A stretch of 64,000 nt of DNA, taken from the NCBI GenBank assembly GCA_963576725.1, contig OY755242.1, positions 25,851,858 through 25,915,857 on the forward strand, read 5' to 3'. Origin of the DNA: Azorinus chamasolen (taxonomy: Eukaryota > Mollusca > Bivalvia > Cardiida > Solecurtidae). Under the pieces are notes generated by a model. The model searched no databases. It saw nothing but the letters and a program-made list of their open reading frames with translations, and had not been told where the DNA came from. Shown in pieces: positions 34,999 through 47,269 of the stretch; the stretch's first letter is position 1; the number at the start of each line of letters is the position of its first letter. The position numbers and the translations under genes are program-made.

Positions 34999-35840
34999 GG
35001 GGCGCCCAACCTCAAACTTATTCCATCCCCATCCTAAAAGACAGTGTTTGAACAGAGGGCGGCGTGATTGCCAACTGTAGAAGGGTTGACAACCAGACAT
35101 GCAATATGTTGTAGTAATATAGGATCATATCCATTTTAATGAATCTTTTAACATATTTGATGAATACAGTGAGAAAATTAATAATAATTTTACGAAAACC
35201 AATATGCAAATCACATCACCATAAAGTTCAGGATGTGAAATACCACGTCGTAGGAGTGCCTTACGATTGCATATGTACTTGCCAGTAAGTTAGAGATTTC
35301 GATAATAGAAATTAGAGAATGTTTTTCTTAGTTAATGATATCTATATCCTTGCTTAAACAGCTTTTAGTTCAAATCGTCGGGAAACATCTCCGCCAAGAT
35401 GAGGGAAATTTACAATATTAAATTCAAAATCGTCTCTTATGTCATAAAATTTAGAAGAACTCATTCCACTGTCAAATTTTACGTCGAGATCAAGAAAAGC
35501 TGCATAGGTGTCAGAAGGGTTAGCTTTATTCAATTTTAGTTCATTTTGGGTAAATGATAGGAATCAAAACATCAAAGAAAGGGTTATCTAAGTTAAAAAT
35601 ATCCAAAATGAAATATCGAGAAGTTTCATTAAATCCTTTTATGACATATTATTATGATTGCGGGTTCGAACGTAAAATGAAATCTCTCTTACAGCAGTAC
35701 AAAAATCGGCGACCAGTGGTGCACAATTCGTACCCATAGTAATAACAATCACATGACCATATATAGCATTCTATAACGTACGTTTGCAATGCAAGTCTGG
35801 TGACGAATAACAGGATATCAATGACTATCCAAGTCATTGA
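34999..35840 (-). mobile_element. PLE-like retroelement, minus copy with RT core
   Basis: Tail-to-tail with the plus copy ending at 34998. From right to left it carries MGTNCAPLVADF (35735-35700, RT palm motif), the FFDALI-type block, KIYDKRD-type sequence, GISHPEFYGD and the start of the 3' UTR (gggcgcccaacctc). Frames are broken throughout. It is the only copy here retaining the region upstream of YLDDI. Confidence 0.65.
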
Positions 35841-36205
35841 GCCTTTTTATACAGCTTTCCAAACATTTGATCGAATTGTGTGTAGTAGACATTGCACCAG
35901 ATCCAACTTCGCGAAGAAATTGGTTTTCATTTTGACAATGGAGTAAGAGTTAGTCCTTTGTACAAACACTTCAAGTTCAGCACAACTGACTATTTGCATT
36001 ATTTGAAGTCTTGCGAGAGACTTTATCATTGCCGAGAAGTTGTAAACGTCACGCATACGACATTTACTTCTGCGACTGATATATAAATGCCAGCATTAAT
36101 AAGGCTTCGCGAGGTAGTTCTATGCCATAAACTACCGAAGTTGTTTGCGCTAGATATATATTTAGAACATGCAGCTACATTAGAACTTGGAATACGGGAA
36201 TTGGT
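35841..36205. other. Unassigned, small open frames only
   Basis: A 64-codon plus frame (35892-36086) and its minus shadow show no recognisable motif. Confidence 0.35.
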
Positions 36206-36209
36206 GTAC

Positions 36210-36285
36210 TAGCATTTGCAAATCATTTAGACCAAGATCAGAAGATCATTCTGATCAGGGTCTGCACTGTTTGTCATTGAAAGTC
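36210..36285. repeat. Palindromic MITE core
   Basis: tttagaccaagatcagaag, then cttctgatca-type inverted sequence and gtctgcactgtttg. A bivalve-type palindromic repeat, also seen at 40770, 42240 and 60296. Confidence 0.55.
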
Positions 36286-36690
36286 CTATGGATAAATATA
36301 TCTACTCATATAGAGTATACGAAAGTTTAAGCAATATAGGATCATTCCACTTTAAAACATCAACATTCAAAAGGCCGGATTTTTTATGAGAGGATGTATA
36401 CACCAATGAATGCCCTGAAATATAACTTATAGTGGTATCTGTTGCATACCTGAACGAATCGCAGGTTGTAACATTGGCAGTGCATCCGAATTTGTGCATG
36501 TTTTATTATTTCACGGCGGGGTAAGTAAAAGTTTTGCAGTTAAAGGGTAACACTCATGGAATCAAAAGGGCAACATTATTCAAGATAATGTAAAATGCTG
36601 CGTGATAGTACGGCGCAAATAGCCAGTGTGATTCGGTCGTATTTGTCTTATAATATATAGCCGAAGTATGAAGATCATTCACGTACATCT
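36286..36690. other. No identifiable feature
   Basis: Nothing supported. Confidence 0.4.
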
Positions 36691-36691
36691 T

Positions 36692-37035
36692 ATACACATA
36701 TATGCACAGAGATGCGTACATACACGCACACACACTGTATGCACACAGACAAACACAATGTACGTACCATTTAGAGCACAAAACCAAACACACATCACGT
36801 ACGCAATATACACAACACATATCTCATACGCATCAACCGCATAAAAACACAACACATACGACACACATAAGACAAATAATACGCATAAAGCACATACACA
36901 CATACAACATACAACACAAAGAAACTAACACACAACGCGCAAGACCCGCCCGACATACAAGACAAACACGGATGCAGACAGACACACAGACACATACACG
37001 CCCACAGGGGCGCATGTACACATATACACAAATAC
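36692..37035. repeat. CA/CACATA-rich low-complexity tract
   Basis: About 340 bp dominated by CACA, CATA and ACAC words. All open frames here (up to 151 codons on plus) are composition artefacts. Confidence 0.8.
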
Positions 37036-37239
37036 GCACTGACGCTCGCGCATCTTATACCTCGATATCTGTAAATAAGTTTTCAAATCCATGCACTGGA
37101 GCAACAATATTAAAATATCTATTTGGTAAGGATATTAGTCAAAAAAGTGTATATTAACCAAATTAAAAATATAGAAAATCTTTAACTCCATATAAATATA
37201 TATTAATTTGTTTTCAATCCTATCGCTTACATATTTTAT

Positions 37240-37520
37240 CAGAACACATCTTGAGCACCCCCCCACACACACACACACACACACACACAATATAATAAAT
37301 AAATCATTTTTCACCTAGCTATGTTTTAATTAACTGATTCAATGGTAACCTTTGGGTATTTTTCATAACCAATGTAGTTTCGAAACTTACCTAGGGGTTA
37401 CCATGGAAACCGTTGCATAAAACATAGCCTGGACATTTTGTAATATCATTTTTTTGTTGTTTTTCTGTTTGGTGGGCGTGCTAAAAATTCTGAGGACCCC
37501 AACAAACAAATTGGTACCTA
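37240..37520. mobile_element. Foldback element with CA microsatellite
   Basis: Left arm (gctatgttttaattaactg, caatggtaacc) and right arm (ggttaccatggaaacc, ataaaacatagc) are inverted copies. A single arm plus flank recurs at 62875-63005. C(n)(CA)n occupies 37258-37290 in the left arm. Confidence 0.55.
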
Positions 37521-38385
37521 GGAAAACAAAGACTGGGTGATACGCTAACCATATTTAGAACCCAGCCTATGGCCACTCAAGCAGGATGGCCCTGTATGAG
37601 GTAAACGTTCAAACATGATTTGTCATGTCGAATGAGTGATAAAAGCATTATTATAATATAAATCACATGGTCCAGAATAGCAATGACATATGTTTATAAA
37701 TATGTGTGATTCAATCAGCCATCGACATGGCGTTTTCTTATTCAGCCAGTCTGTACTATTTTCTATAATAATTATGTGTATACATATATATAGCTAACAA
37801 ACTACACAAAGCATACTTACCTATATACTATGGACCATAAAATGCTCATATATGCTATAAATTACATATAGATATTACTTATTTTCTAGTCATTTGCGTA
37901 AGACTGGTCTCAGACTATCAATGACAAATGTATCTGTAAGACACGTGTTACTATTTCTTACATGTTGACCATAACCAGATACCATTAACCAATGTCTATA
38001 TTATTTAAAGCATGCCGTTTGATAAATATATATAATGTTTTAAGTGTATCTAACAAAACCTAAACATTCTATATGGATAGTTTAATGGCGAAACATGACA
38101 TGTGTAACACATAAAACATTACTGTGAATTTTGTTTGAAATAGATTTATATTTACTGGATGTTTTAAAGTAGAGTAAATCCCCTGTAATGCGACAACCAC
38201 AACTATGTTTAATTGTTGGTCTTAGAGGTGGTACTTAAATGCTGAACGAATGTTGTACAGGACGATCCAATGGCAGCTTTCTCCATTACCTTTGTTCTGC
38301 ATTAGGCTGTCAACTGTTTCTTAAAAAACACTTGTAGTTTTCACTTAATGGGTTCTATTTTGAGTATGTAAATATAACCTTGTGA
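37521..38385. other. No identifiable feature
   Basis: AT-rich, unassigned. Confidence 0.4.
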
Positions 38386-38389
38386 ATAT

Positions 38390-39105
38390 GGGGAAATAGT
38401 GCAATCTCTCATTGACCGGTTAGTGATTTTATATCTATTGTATATCTATTGGATATCTCTCATTGACCGTGTAGACAATAATGTGATTCCTACGGTTAGT
38501 GATTTTATTTTTATTGTATATATATTACATATCTCTTATTGACCGTGAAGACAATCAAGTGGTTCCTACCGGTTAGTAATTTTATATTTGTTGTATATCT
38601 GTTGCATATCTCTCATTGACCGTGTAGAAAAGCATGTGTTTCCTTCCGGTTAGTGATTTATATTTAGTGTATTGTTTATATCTCATCGACCGTTTAGATA
38701 ATCATGTGGTAAGGGATTTCATATTTATTGTATATCTACTGCATATATTTCGTTGACTAGATGGACAATCATGCGGTTCCTTCCGGTAAGTGATTTCATA
38801 TTTATTGTATATCTATTGTATATATTTCATTAACCGGGTGGACAAACGTGCGGTTCCTTCTGATTAGTGATTTCATATTTATTGTATATCTATTGCATAT
38901 CTGTCATCGACTGTATGGACAATCATGCAGTTCCTTCCGGTTAATGATTTCATATCTATTATATATCTTTTGTATATCGTTTATTGACCGAATGGATAAC
39001 ATGCCTTTCCTTCCGGCTAGCGATTTTATATATATTGTATATCTATTGTATATCTTTCATTGTCTGGATAGATAATCATGTGGTTCCTTCCGGTTAGTGA
39101 TTTCA
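38390..39105. repeat. 77-bp minisatellite, about nine units
   Basis: Anchors of the form ccggttagtgattt recur at about 38416, 38492, 38569, 38646, 38708 (short unit), 38783, 38860, 38937, 39013 and 39090, a 75-77 bp period. Each unit has ttgtatatctattg, a caTTGACCG block and ggttccttccgg. Confidence 0.9.
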
Positions 39106-39106
39106 T

Positions 39107-39187
39107 CCATGTGCAGCGCTTTTGAACGCATGCATCCTGTGTGAAAAGAGCGCTATATAAATGTGGTATAATAATAATAATAATAAA
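39107..39187 (+). mobile_element. LINE/SINE 3' end fragment
   Basis: gcagcgcttttgaacgcatg and gagcgctatataaatgtgg followed by (ATA)n. Same 3' end as the minus LINE at 27971, so a severely 5'-truncated LINE or a SINE that borrows its tail. Confidence 0.7.
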
Positions 39188-40760
39188 TGAAATATAATGC
39201 AGAGGGAACGTTTTGCAGAACATTTGCCCTGCATTAAGCTACCACCTGTTTTAAACATACAACGTTAGAGTACTCGCATTCGACAGTATTACATTGCATA
39301 TTAGAAGGTTGCTCACTACACGGAATGGTGAAATATCATATATTACGGGCGCCTTCATGTGAATGCAATTAAACAAATTCGTAAAACTATTTACTCAATA
39401 ATAAGTACCAAACACTCGTTATATTAACCAATGCAGTCACTCCCACACAGATTTACAAATATAGTAGCTGGTATGATATCCATCATAAAATATGGGAAAT
39501 CAAGGTCGAGTTCCATGTCGTGTTTGCTATGAAGAGGGGAATGTCTTAGCTCTATTACTATATGGCACGGACCATCGGGGATATATATGGTTTTAATAAG
39601 GTTAATTGCAGGCGAAATAAAAGAGACGTCAGACTGGAGATGGTACGTGAAAGTCCATGGCTACTCGATAAAGCATATAAAAAGATATATCGCTATATGG
39701 CCTAAATGTGTAGCACTGTAGTTAAACCAAAACACAATAAAACTGCTCAAAATACCAGGCCAGATGTGACACAACCAAACACGCATTGGTCAGACTGGGA
39801 CTGGGTCACAGCGACACTGATTTGGATGGTTTAGAGTTTTTGGGATCTGCGGCCATAAACAGATCATATAACACCACACGATGGTGGATATATAAGACCT
39901 CCACAAACGCCGTGTAATAACAACTAAAGAGCGCACGCACACAGATATGTCACATACATATACACATATAACAGTATACATATTCATATGTTCAAAAGGT
40001 TGAGAGATACTCAGTGATGTTTAACTTAGAGATGATTGATACTTTGTTTTCGTTCAGCATGATCAAGTGGATTCAAACCAATTAAATCGTATAACAAGTC
40101 AATAATAAGGATTATATATCATACATATACAAACGTAAAATACTGTGAGGTCTACAGATGTTTCACAGAGCTAATCTTACGTCAATACGTGCGCATGTAT
40201 GTGTAAAAAGTATAAGAATAAACACAAACCGAGTGTTATTCATTATAAATACAAAACGCACGTCTAAGTACAAACAGCGTGTGCATAAAATGTAATAACC
40301 GAATACGCATGATTGTAAAATGTCATATACATAAGGTATGTACAGTAAAACCCCGATCATTATAGGTATTTAAGACAGCTGGCAACTTTATGCAGAGTGA
40401 ATGCCATCTAATTCAAGGCATGCTACTGTATCCGCTTATGCTCTTATAACCACATCAACCACACGAATCGCTCTAATGACTTTTCTTCAGACTATTGTAT
40501 ACCTCAGTAATTGAAATATAATTTTCGAGGGATAAAACGTATGTGTTATTTCGTCACTCAACATTTGCATTTTGCCTCCAAAAATGAAGATCGTGAGTGG
40601 GTTTGTGAGTGGCGAGTGTGTGATTTAAACAATATGAAACCAAGTGAAATAGAAAACGAACCATTCCTGTTTGAAAGAATCGTTTAGTAGTCAAACAGTG
40701 AATATGTTTAAGATTGTTTAAACCCGTTCCTTCATACAAAATGCATTTTAACGTCTTTGG
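39188..40760. other. No identifiable feature
   Basis: About 1.6 kb without a supported gene or repeat. Confidence 0.4.
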
Positions 40761-40764
40761 AAAC

Positions 40765-40850
40765 AGAGTAGACCTCAATCAGAGCCTCCTGTATGAGCCG
40801 TCTGATCAGGGTCTGCTCTGTTTGCTTATGAAATTATAATAGATCTGACT
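40765..40850. repeat. Palindromic MITE core
   Basis: agagtagacctcaatcagag, then gatcagggtctgctctgttt. Inverted copies around a short centre. Confidence 0.5.
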
Positions 40851-41595
40851 CTACAGTTTCTATCAAACAATCCTGTGTACATATGCTATTTTAAAACATA
40901 AGCAAAAAACAATGTCATTATTTCAAACATCAATAGTCAATAGAGAAGGGGTTAACCTGTCTTTATCTTAAGTCTCGGGTCTGTTCTGGGTAGGAGTATA
41001 CTACTACTATGCATGCTCCCTGCAGTGCATTTCCTGTAACTAAAGCCGTCGAAACAATTCAAAAAGATAGCTATAAATTAGTCGCAGAAATAAATGCCTC
41101 GTATTTGACTTTTACAACGATAATTATAAACAATTAAGAGCGATTTTAAATAACACCACTCTAAACTGGTTTGTTCTTTGGTAATATCTTTTGAAAGGTT
41201 AGAGAAAACATCAAGCAATCATAACTCGTAGCAGATGACAAACTATGAAGAGAACAATATTTGGCAGTGAATACCGATATATATGTATGTCAATGGGCAT
41301 GCACAACGCGTGGTGCTACGATAGGGCTTGGTAACATTTTAGCTTTCCATGTAAACAATGTATTGGCCTCTTATAACGTAGCCATATACATATTCAATAC
41401 CATAGAGTAATGATTACAGACTAACTGTATTACTTGGTACACACAATGAATTTTATTTACAAGGACACATTCTCGGAAAATGTTATTAAGATGCTTTCAT
41501 GCAATACATTATGAAAGAATGACTAATTACGACCACCTTATGGATAGTAGTTTTCATTCACACATTTGTTTGTCGTACATTGATGAGGCTATAGT
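40851..41595. other. No identifiable feature
   Basis: Unassigned. Confidence 0.4.
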
Positions 41596-41597
41596 AT

Positions 41598-41692
41598 TGC
41601 TGACTACTCATGAACAGACTCAATAAAAATAAAATCGAGTCTGCAATCTTCTATTTTTTGGCATTGCCAAATTTGCTCTCGAAGGACCTTCC
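41598..41692 (-). repeat. 281 family, minus-strand fragment
   Basis: tactcatgaacagactcaat through gagtctgcaat to ctcgaaggacc. Includes the hairpin arms. Confidence 0.7.
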
Positions 41693-41948
41693 ATTTATAA
41701 TGGAGTTGCTTTGTGTATTTGGTATGAATTATCCTCACTTCAAGATTCGTAGTTTAATCCCATGCCCTGTCTTTGTAGGATGTGAGATTAGATAAACCAT
41801 TACTCATCATTCGGATTTCACCACCATCAAAAATTATCATACATATTTAGTGATGTGGCGACGCCTGATTGAACATTCACCGACTTACTATTTAATTAAC
41901 TCATGTGTTCATTCGCTCACCCACCCATTCTCTTATTCATGTATTCAC

Positions 41949-42181
41949 TTAAACTTTCTCTTGCTGAATCTTAAAATACACTTCTCCTTCTTTGCCCATG
42001 CCCTGTTGTATAATTACATATATATTCACTGTGTACAAGTATATCGCTGTGCAATCAATGCCGTGGAATGCACTGGTTGCACAATCAACTTGTAAATAGT
42101 GCAGACCCTGATGAGATCTGCATCTGGGTCTGCATTATTTACAGGTAGGTATATTGACGTGAATAGCAAGCGAAGGGTTAA
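41949..42181. mobile_element. piggyBac-like MITE, TTAA family copy 4
   Basis: TTAAACTTTCTCTTGCT at left, agcaagcgaagggttaa at right. The central hairpin is reduced to gatgagatctgcatc. Confidence 0.85.
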
Positions 42182-42229
42182 TCACAAAAGTCATACATTA
42201 ACCATTTACTCAATACATACGCCTTTCTA

Positions 42230-42310
42230 CGCCTGTGCAAATAGAGTAGACCCATGTTAGAGTCTGCTCGGTTTGCCTATGGTATAATATAGGTATATTT
42301 CTACAGTTTC
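42230..42310. repeat. Palindromic MITE core
   Basis: gcaaatagagtagaccc and its inverted counterpart gagtctgctcggtttgc. Confidence 0.5.
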
Positions 42311-43025
42311 TACCTCAGCCAAAATATCCTGTTTCATTTTCTGTTGCAGAAAATAATCTAATCATTATCCATGATAAATGATTTTTTGTTATATATAGAT
42401 ATACTTGAATGATGTTAGTTATATATCGATAAACAAAATTGATGTTCCGTATTCGTAATATGTCAATTTGACATATATAATGAACAGTATTTGCTTATTG
42501 TGTATGGCATCTAGCATTATTTACTGTATACTGAAATATGTCCAATACAAATGTGATTGGTACATATTATAGTGTGACAAGATGATCATTGATTGTCATT
42601 TGTAGATGTAAAGATATTACATGGTGATTCATTTGTCTAGGAAAGTACGTTAGCGATAAATTCAACACCGCGTGTTTTTGGACATAGAATGTCAAATCAT
42701 TACAGCTATTCGTTCGGGTGATATGGCTGTCAAATGTTTATCAAATTACGAACATTTCAACTAGGTGACTACGTTAATTGTATCTGAGATTTTACAGCGA
42801 TATTGTTTCAGTGATTACATATTATATACATAGATTGCTTTAAGCGGATAACCACCACATTAGTGGAATCTTTACCACTAGCCGTTCGAAGACTGCTCTC
42901 TCCTGCATGCATTTATATTTCTGTTTGAATTGTGCATCTTTTATATGTTGGTACGTATGCCTGTAAGTATGTGTGTGTTATGGGTGTATGAGCGGTCTTT
43001 AACTGTTGTAACTCGATGCTTGTGG
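42311..43025. other. No identifiable feature
   Basis: AT-rich, unassigned. Confidence 0.4.
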
Positions 43026-43029
43026 AGTT

Positions 43030-43640
43030 CCTTTTTGTTCAACATCCCTTGATAAGAGGTGACCTGTTCACTGTCACGATGTCCTAAAATATATCCAATT
43101 TAATATCGCAGTTCACTAGACCCAACCAAACCGATATGTACTGTTTAGTAAGACGTTTTGGTGACGTTATGCCTTATACTCCTTGCCTTGTAAGTTATAG
43201 CGTGATATCTTGTCATTTGTTTACGATGAATGTTAGGTTTTGGTTTATGTCGCTGAATAGTTGTTGTCGGTGTTGGGCATGCAATGGATAGTTCTATGTG
43301 TTGTGTGTGTGTGGTAAAGGTGTTTAGGGGCAATCTTCATGTGCTGTGAATCGGTGTTTCTTTGTTATATTTCCTTTTGCAACGTGATATGTTCATTGTC
43401 ACAATGCCCTAGATCCAGTCAAACCGATATATAGTTTTATGTAAGGCATGTTGTGACGTTATGTCGTATCATCATGTAGCTGAAGATACGACGTCCAATC
43501 CTGTATTTTGTTTTCAATGAGTGTGGTTTAGTTTAGGTTTTACGGAGCTGTTTATATGCTGACGGTTTGAAAAGTTTTTGTGAAGGTCGTATATATATTT
43601 GTGGGCGTGAATTTCATTTGTTCTTCTGATGTTGCTGTAA
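43030..43640. repeat. Degenerate direct duplication, ~320 bp
   Basis: Block around 43070 (tgtcacgatgtcctaaaa, caaaccgatatgtactgttt, gtgacgttatgccttat) repeats from about 43395 (tgtcacaatgccctagat, caaaccgatatatagtttta, gtgacgttatgtcgtat). Confidence 0.55.
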
Positions 43641-44228
43641 TATGTTATGTGTCTCTTCTAGCCTAGCTTTTTCTGCATTATTTACAGTCAATAATAAATG
43701 GTATGCTCTGTTTGTTATTATATATATATAACAACACTATCAATCTAATCTTATCACAGTAGCATCTCCTCGGATATCCCACGTTGAAAGTGCGCTGTAG
43801 AATTGTATCTAATTATTTCCCTTTAACTATACCTTCTACAATTCGTGTATCATTCGTGATCCAGCGACTTTCTGATCGATCTAAGTGATGGTATGTCATT
43901 GATATTAAAAAGGAAACCTTAAATAAGGCCTTGTCAAGAGAACATACAGAAAGATGCAAATTAATTCAACCGGTAGAAGTGTAAGCTCTGATAGACTGTC
44001 TATATAAGCAAGGATTGAAAGCTTTCCTATTGGGGATCTGGATTTCCTTGTTCTATATTTACAGTCTGCAAGTTTGCTAGGCGGAGTTGCCGTATTCTAC
44101 TGGTTGAATTGTTAGAGTATTACGTGGTCATCTGTGAATGTATATATATCTCAACACTATATATATATATATAAACAACATTATTTGCCAAATCTTCCAA
44201 ACTATTTAGAACAGTTCTTATTTTTACA
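43641..44228. other. Upstream intron sequence
   Basis: No exon found here. (TA)n runs at about 43720 and 44160 precede the acceptor of the exon at 44230. Confidence 0.4.
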
Positions 44229-44229
44229 G

Positions 44230-44368
44230 TATGGGGAATGTGAAAATGCAAACGCCACAAGGATGTACATTCTATCCTATTGGGATTCATGACAAGAATG
44301 AAGTAAACACACAAGGATGGATTTTAAACACGCTACCATATGTTCGAAGCAAGCTCAGCCATATAAAC
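44230..44368 (+). CDS. METTL24-like methyltransferase, internal exon
   Basis: Encodes the middle of a FkbM/Methyltransf_21-type, SAM-dependent methyltransferase domain resembling methyltransferase-like protein 24: MGNVKMQTPQGC, then FYPIGIHDKNEVNTQGW and LNTLPYVRSKLSHIN. Homologues have the same order (F-x-N-x-G-L-S-D, then K-T-L-x-S-I-x-x-x-L-G-H). The acceptor is tttttacag at 44229. The first base (T) completes a split codon from an earlier exon not found in the window. The donor GTAATT at 44369 follows a complete codon. That phase matches the next exon at 49834, so spliced sequence reads through LSHIN-STIDILKMD. Function is inferred from family resemblance only. Confidence 0.55.
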
Positions 44369-44823
44369 GTAATTATTTGTATCTTTACTTTATATGTATA
44401 CGTATTAATAACCCGTCAGATAAAGTTTTCACATTCTGATTACAGGAGACGATATTGATTTAATTTCATAGTGGCTGCGATTCAATTCTCTCGCAATTCG
44501 ATCCTTCCGGTCGCTCTCATCCCACTATTATCCGATTTCGTTAAAATAATCGGCTGTACATTTGAAGCCGTTTAGTGATTGCAAATGTGGCTCCGTCCAA
44601 GTTATCATCGAGCAAACATATACTCTAGATCCGATTTCTGTTTTTTTCACATGTGTATTACATAAAACATTTGTGTTAAACAAACGGCATATGCTTCATT
44701 TCCCATTGATCAGTTTTTGAGATTTTGAATAACATAAGTGTACATGTATGAGTCATGCAGGAAACACCGCATACAAAACACACAACCGCCCAAACGGCAC
44801 CACAACGACAAACAGCAAATTTA

Positions 44824-46182
44824 CAGCGTCATGCCATAAGTGAGTCAGGTTTTTAATGGCGTCATTGTGTTTACATGTGGCAGTGTTGTTTGTGTATTGA
44901 TTTTTCTTGTGTTTTGACATCGATTCCTCCAGAATGTACTTGGGTGACGTATTTTTGGTATTTTAGACTCAATTGCGTAGCAAATATGACGTCATTGTCT
45001 TAAAAAATTATGATGTCACTGCATTTTATAAAGATGGCGAAGCATGGGAAAGAGATGTGATCAGAAAAGAAAAGTGACATAATTAAATTGATTGGAAGTG
45101 GAATGCGGGCGAGATATGTTGCCAGAAGGTTGGATTTGTCAGAATCTACAGTGTCTAAATTTTTGAAGCGGTGGAGGGAGCGAGGGGATGTAGAAAATAT
45201 GCCTCGGAGTGGAAGACCTGGTTTTGTATCTGGTCGGAGTGACAGATCTCTTTCTCGAATCACAAACAGCAATAGGAGATTGAGTTTGAAGGAGATCACT
45301 GGTGAATGTAATAAATCAGCACCCCTGCCAGTATCAACAAGGACAGTGCAACGCAGATTGCACTTTTTGGGGTACAAAAGGCGAACTGTGCGGAAACAGA
45401 TTGCAATACGTAAGGAAAACAAGAAGAAACGGGCGGCTTGGTGTAGAGGTAAGATACACTGGACTGTTAATGACAACTGGAAGAAAGTGATCTTTTCAGA
45501 TGAAATGATGATTGTCATTAAGCCAGATGGGAAGACAAAAGTTTGGCGCAAATCGTCCGAGACATGGAGGCCGGAGTGCCTTGGCTACGTCTCACAGGGA
45601 CCAAAGTCAACGGTAAAGGTTATGGTTTGGGTTTGCCTTACCTATTATGGTGTTGGCACTCTGGCCTTCGTTGATGGCAATATGAACTCAGAGAAATATA
45701 TTGACATACTTAATGAGAACCTGTGGCCAGTAGTTGCTAAACATTTTAGCGATAGAGCATGGATGTTCCAAGATGACAACGCTCCATGTCATCGGTCCCG
45801 GCACTCGGAGGATTGGATCCACAGAAACAATATTCCACAACTGAGCTGGCCTGCACAGTCACCTGATCTATCTCCAATCGAAAATATCTGGCAATTCATG
45901 AAGAACATTATTAAAAACAGACTTTACCTAATACAAAATCTAAACGACCTGAAAACCCAGCTTATACATGCTTGGGAGGAAGTCCCTTTATTCTATATTC
46001 ACAAACTTTATCACAGTTTACCTAGAAGATGTAGACAGGTGATTATCCAGAAAGGTGGAATCACAAAATATTGACCCACAAAGTCGCCATATACAGGTAA
46101 GATCGCAGTTTATTTTCAGGTGCTTGTTTTTGTTTTGACGTTCCGCCATTAAAAAACTTGACTCACTTATGGCATGACGCTG
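44824..46182 (+). mobile_element. Tc1-like transposon, nearly intact
   Basis: 1359 bp with matching inverted ends, CAGCGTCATGCCATAAGTGA plus GTCA, identical on both sides for 24 bp and similar for ~40 bp. Flanked by TA at 44822-44823 and 46183-46184. One long transposase frame. Confidence 0.95.
45088..46074 (+). CDS. Tc1-family DD34E transposase
   Basis: 328 codons encoding a cut-and-paste transposase that binds the terminal repeats and inserts at TA. An N-terminal paired-like helix-turn-helix (YVARRLDLSESTVSKFLKRW, from residue 10) is followed by an SGRPG linker. The catalytic triad is D138 (IFSDEMM), D230 (QDDNAPCH) and E265 (SPDLSPIENIW), with exactly 34 residues between the last two. The natural start is probably 45034, in the same frame (MAKHGKEM), but a TGA at 45058-45060 interrupts it. 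The frame from 45088 lacks about 18 N-terminal residues yet keeps both DNA-binding and catalytic parts. No other lesion is visible. Confidence 0.93.
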   Translation: MIGSGMRARYVARRLDLSESTVSKFLKRWRERGDVENMPRSGRPGFVSGRSDRSLSRITNSNRRLSLKEITGECNKSAPLPVSTRTVQRRLHFLGYKRRTVRKQIAIRKENKKKRAAWCRGKIHWTVNDNWKKVIFSDEMMIVIKPDGKTKVWRKSSETWRPECLGYVSQGPKSTVKVMVWVCLTYYGVGTLAFVDGNMNSEKYIDILNENLWPVVAKHFSDRAWMFQDDNAPCHRSRHSEDWIHRNNIPQLSWPAQSPDLSPIENIWQFMKNIIKNRLYLIQNLNDLKTQLIHAWEEVPLFYIHKLYHSLPRRCRQVIIQKGGITKY

Positions 46183-47269
46183 TACATGTTTTTAAAAGAC
46201 ACAAAGACACGCACGGACATAACAAACAAACAATAGGGGGAGATGGAAGTACCGCTTTGGAACGTTCAGTGACAAATGTCACTGGGGGGGGTTAAACTGG
46301 TTTAAGGGCGCCCAACCTCACACTTATTCCATCCCTACCCTAAAAGACAAACATGCCTCTTAAGCTATACATCATAATGATATTCAGTGAATACGTGGCC
46401 GGTTTGTAATACCATGTGTAATATGACACAATATGTAAAGATCCTAAATATAAAGATCGGACTGGTAATGCAGACTACGCCTCAGAAAATAAACCATTCA
46501 CACCGGTCATACGACGCCGTGCATCCCGTATAGTTTCCGTATAACTAGTAGTATTGCGGCAGGTATTCTTCACAGCGGCAACGTTCTGGTATTTAACCCT
46601 TTCCTTTTATTGAGCATGTTTATGCTGGAATGTGAAATAATAAACAGGGCATAGTTCATCAGTCTCCACTCTGTAGCAAAGGTTTAATTTGTTCGGTGAT
46701 TTTGAATGAAATCCCGTTCAGACTCTGATCAAAGAATTCATCTGAGCTGTCTCTTCATTTATTGTAAATGCCAATTCACTCATCGCAAACCGATATGAAT
46801 TATTAATATGACGCCTAGTTCATAATACAGAATAACTGTCAAAGAGAAAAGGTGCCGCCCCCATAAAACCTTACCACACACATTATGAAGATTTCACTTT
46901 CACTTCAAATGCGGCAGTGATTTCGACTGACATAGAATTAGATTGTGGGGTCTTTCTCCGGATAAACCCTCCCTAAGTGTATTACCAGTTGAGATGTAAT
47001 TTCATTCCATCCTCACAAGTCACACCAACACGTGATTGCTGAACGGAAGTGACTCTACAGGACATCCATGTTTTATGCGTGTAGTAGAGTATTCACTAGA
47101 CTATGCACATAACCTAAATTTATACCCACACAAACGCATGATCTATGCCGATACATATGTATCTTTCGTGATAAACAGGGAGCTTTGGCGCCGTCGTTTT
47201 CTTTAATAATGTTAAACAGGGGTTATAGAATAAGATGTGCTGGTGAAACACCATGACCCCGGTATTACA

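Larger units (their letters stand above)
44749..46362 (-). mobile_element. PLE-like 3' UTR, minus copy split by Tc1
   Basis: 44749-44823 (gagtcatgcaggaaacacc to cagcaaatTTA) and 46183-46362 (TAcatgtttttaaaagac to accctaaaagacaaac) are contiguous in other copies, so the Tc1 element entered at a TA inside this copy. Confidence 0.8.

Noticed and set aside
36702..37157. 151-codon open frame on the plus strand and several minus frames
   Set aside because: His/Thr-rich translation of a CACA/CATA low-complexity tract. No domain, and the frames exist on both strands because of composition.
38390..39105. Regularly spaced repeats resembling a CRISPR array
   Set aside because: Units are near-continuous 77-bp repeats without unique spacers, and the genome is animal.
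45000..45551. 183-codon minus-strand frame
   Set aside because: Antisense shadow of the Tc1 transposase.
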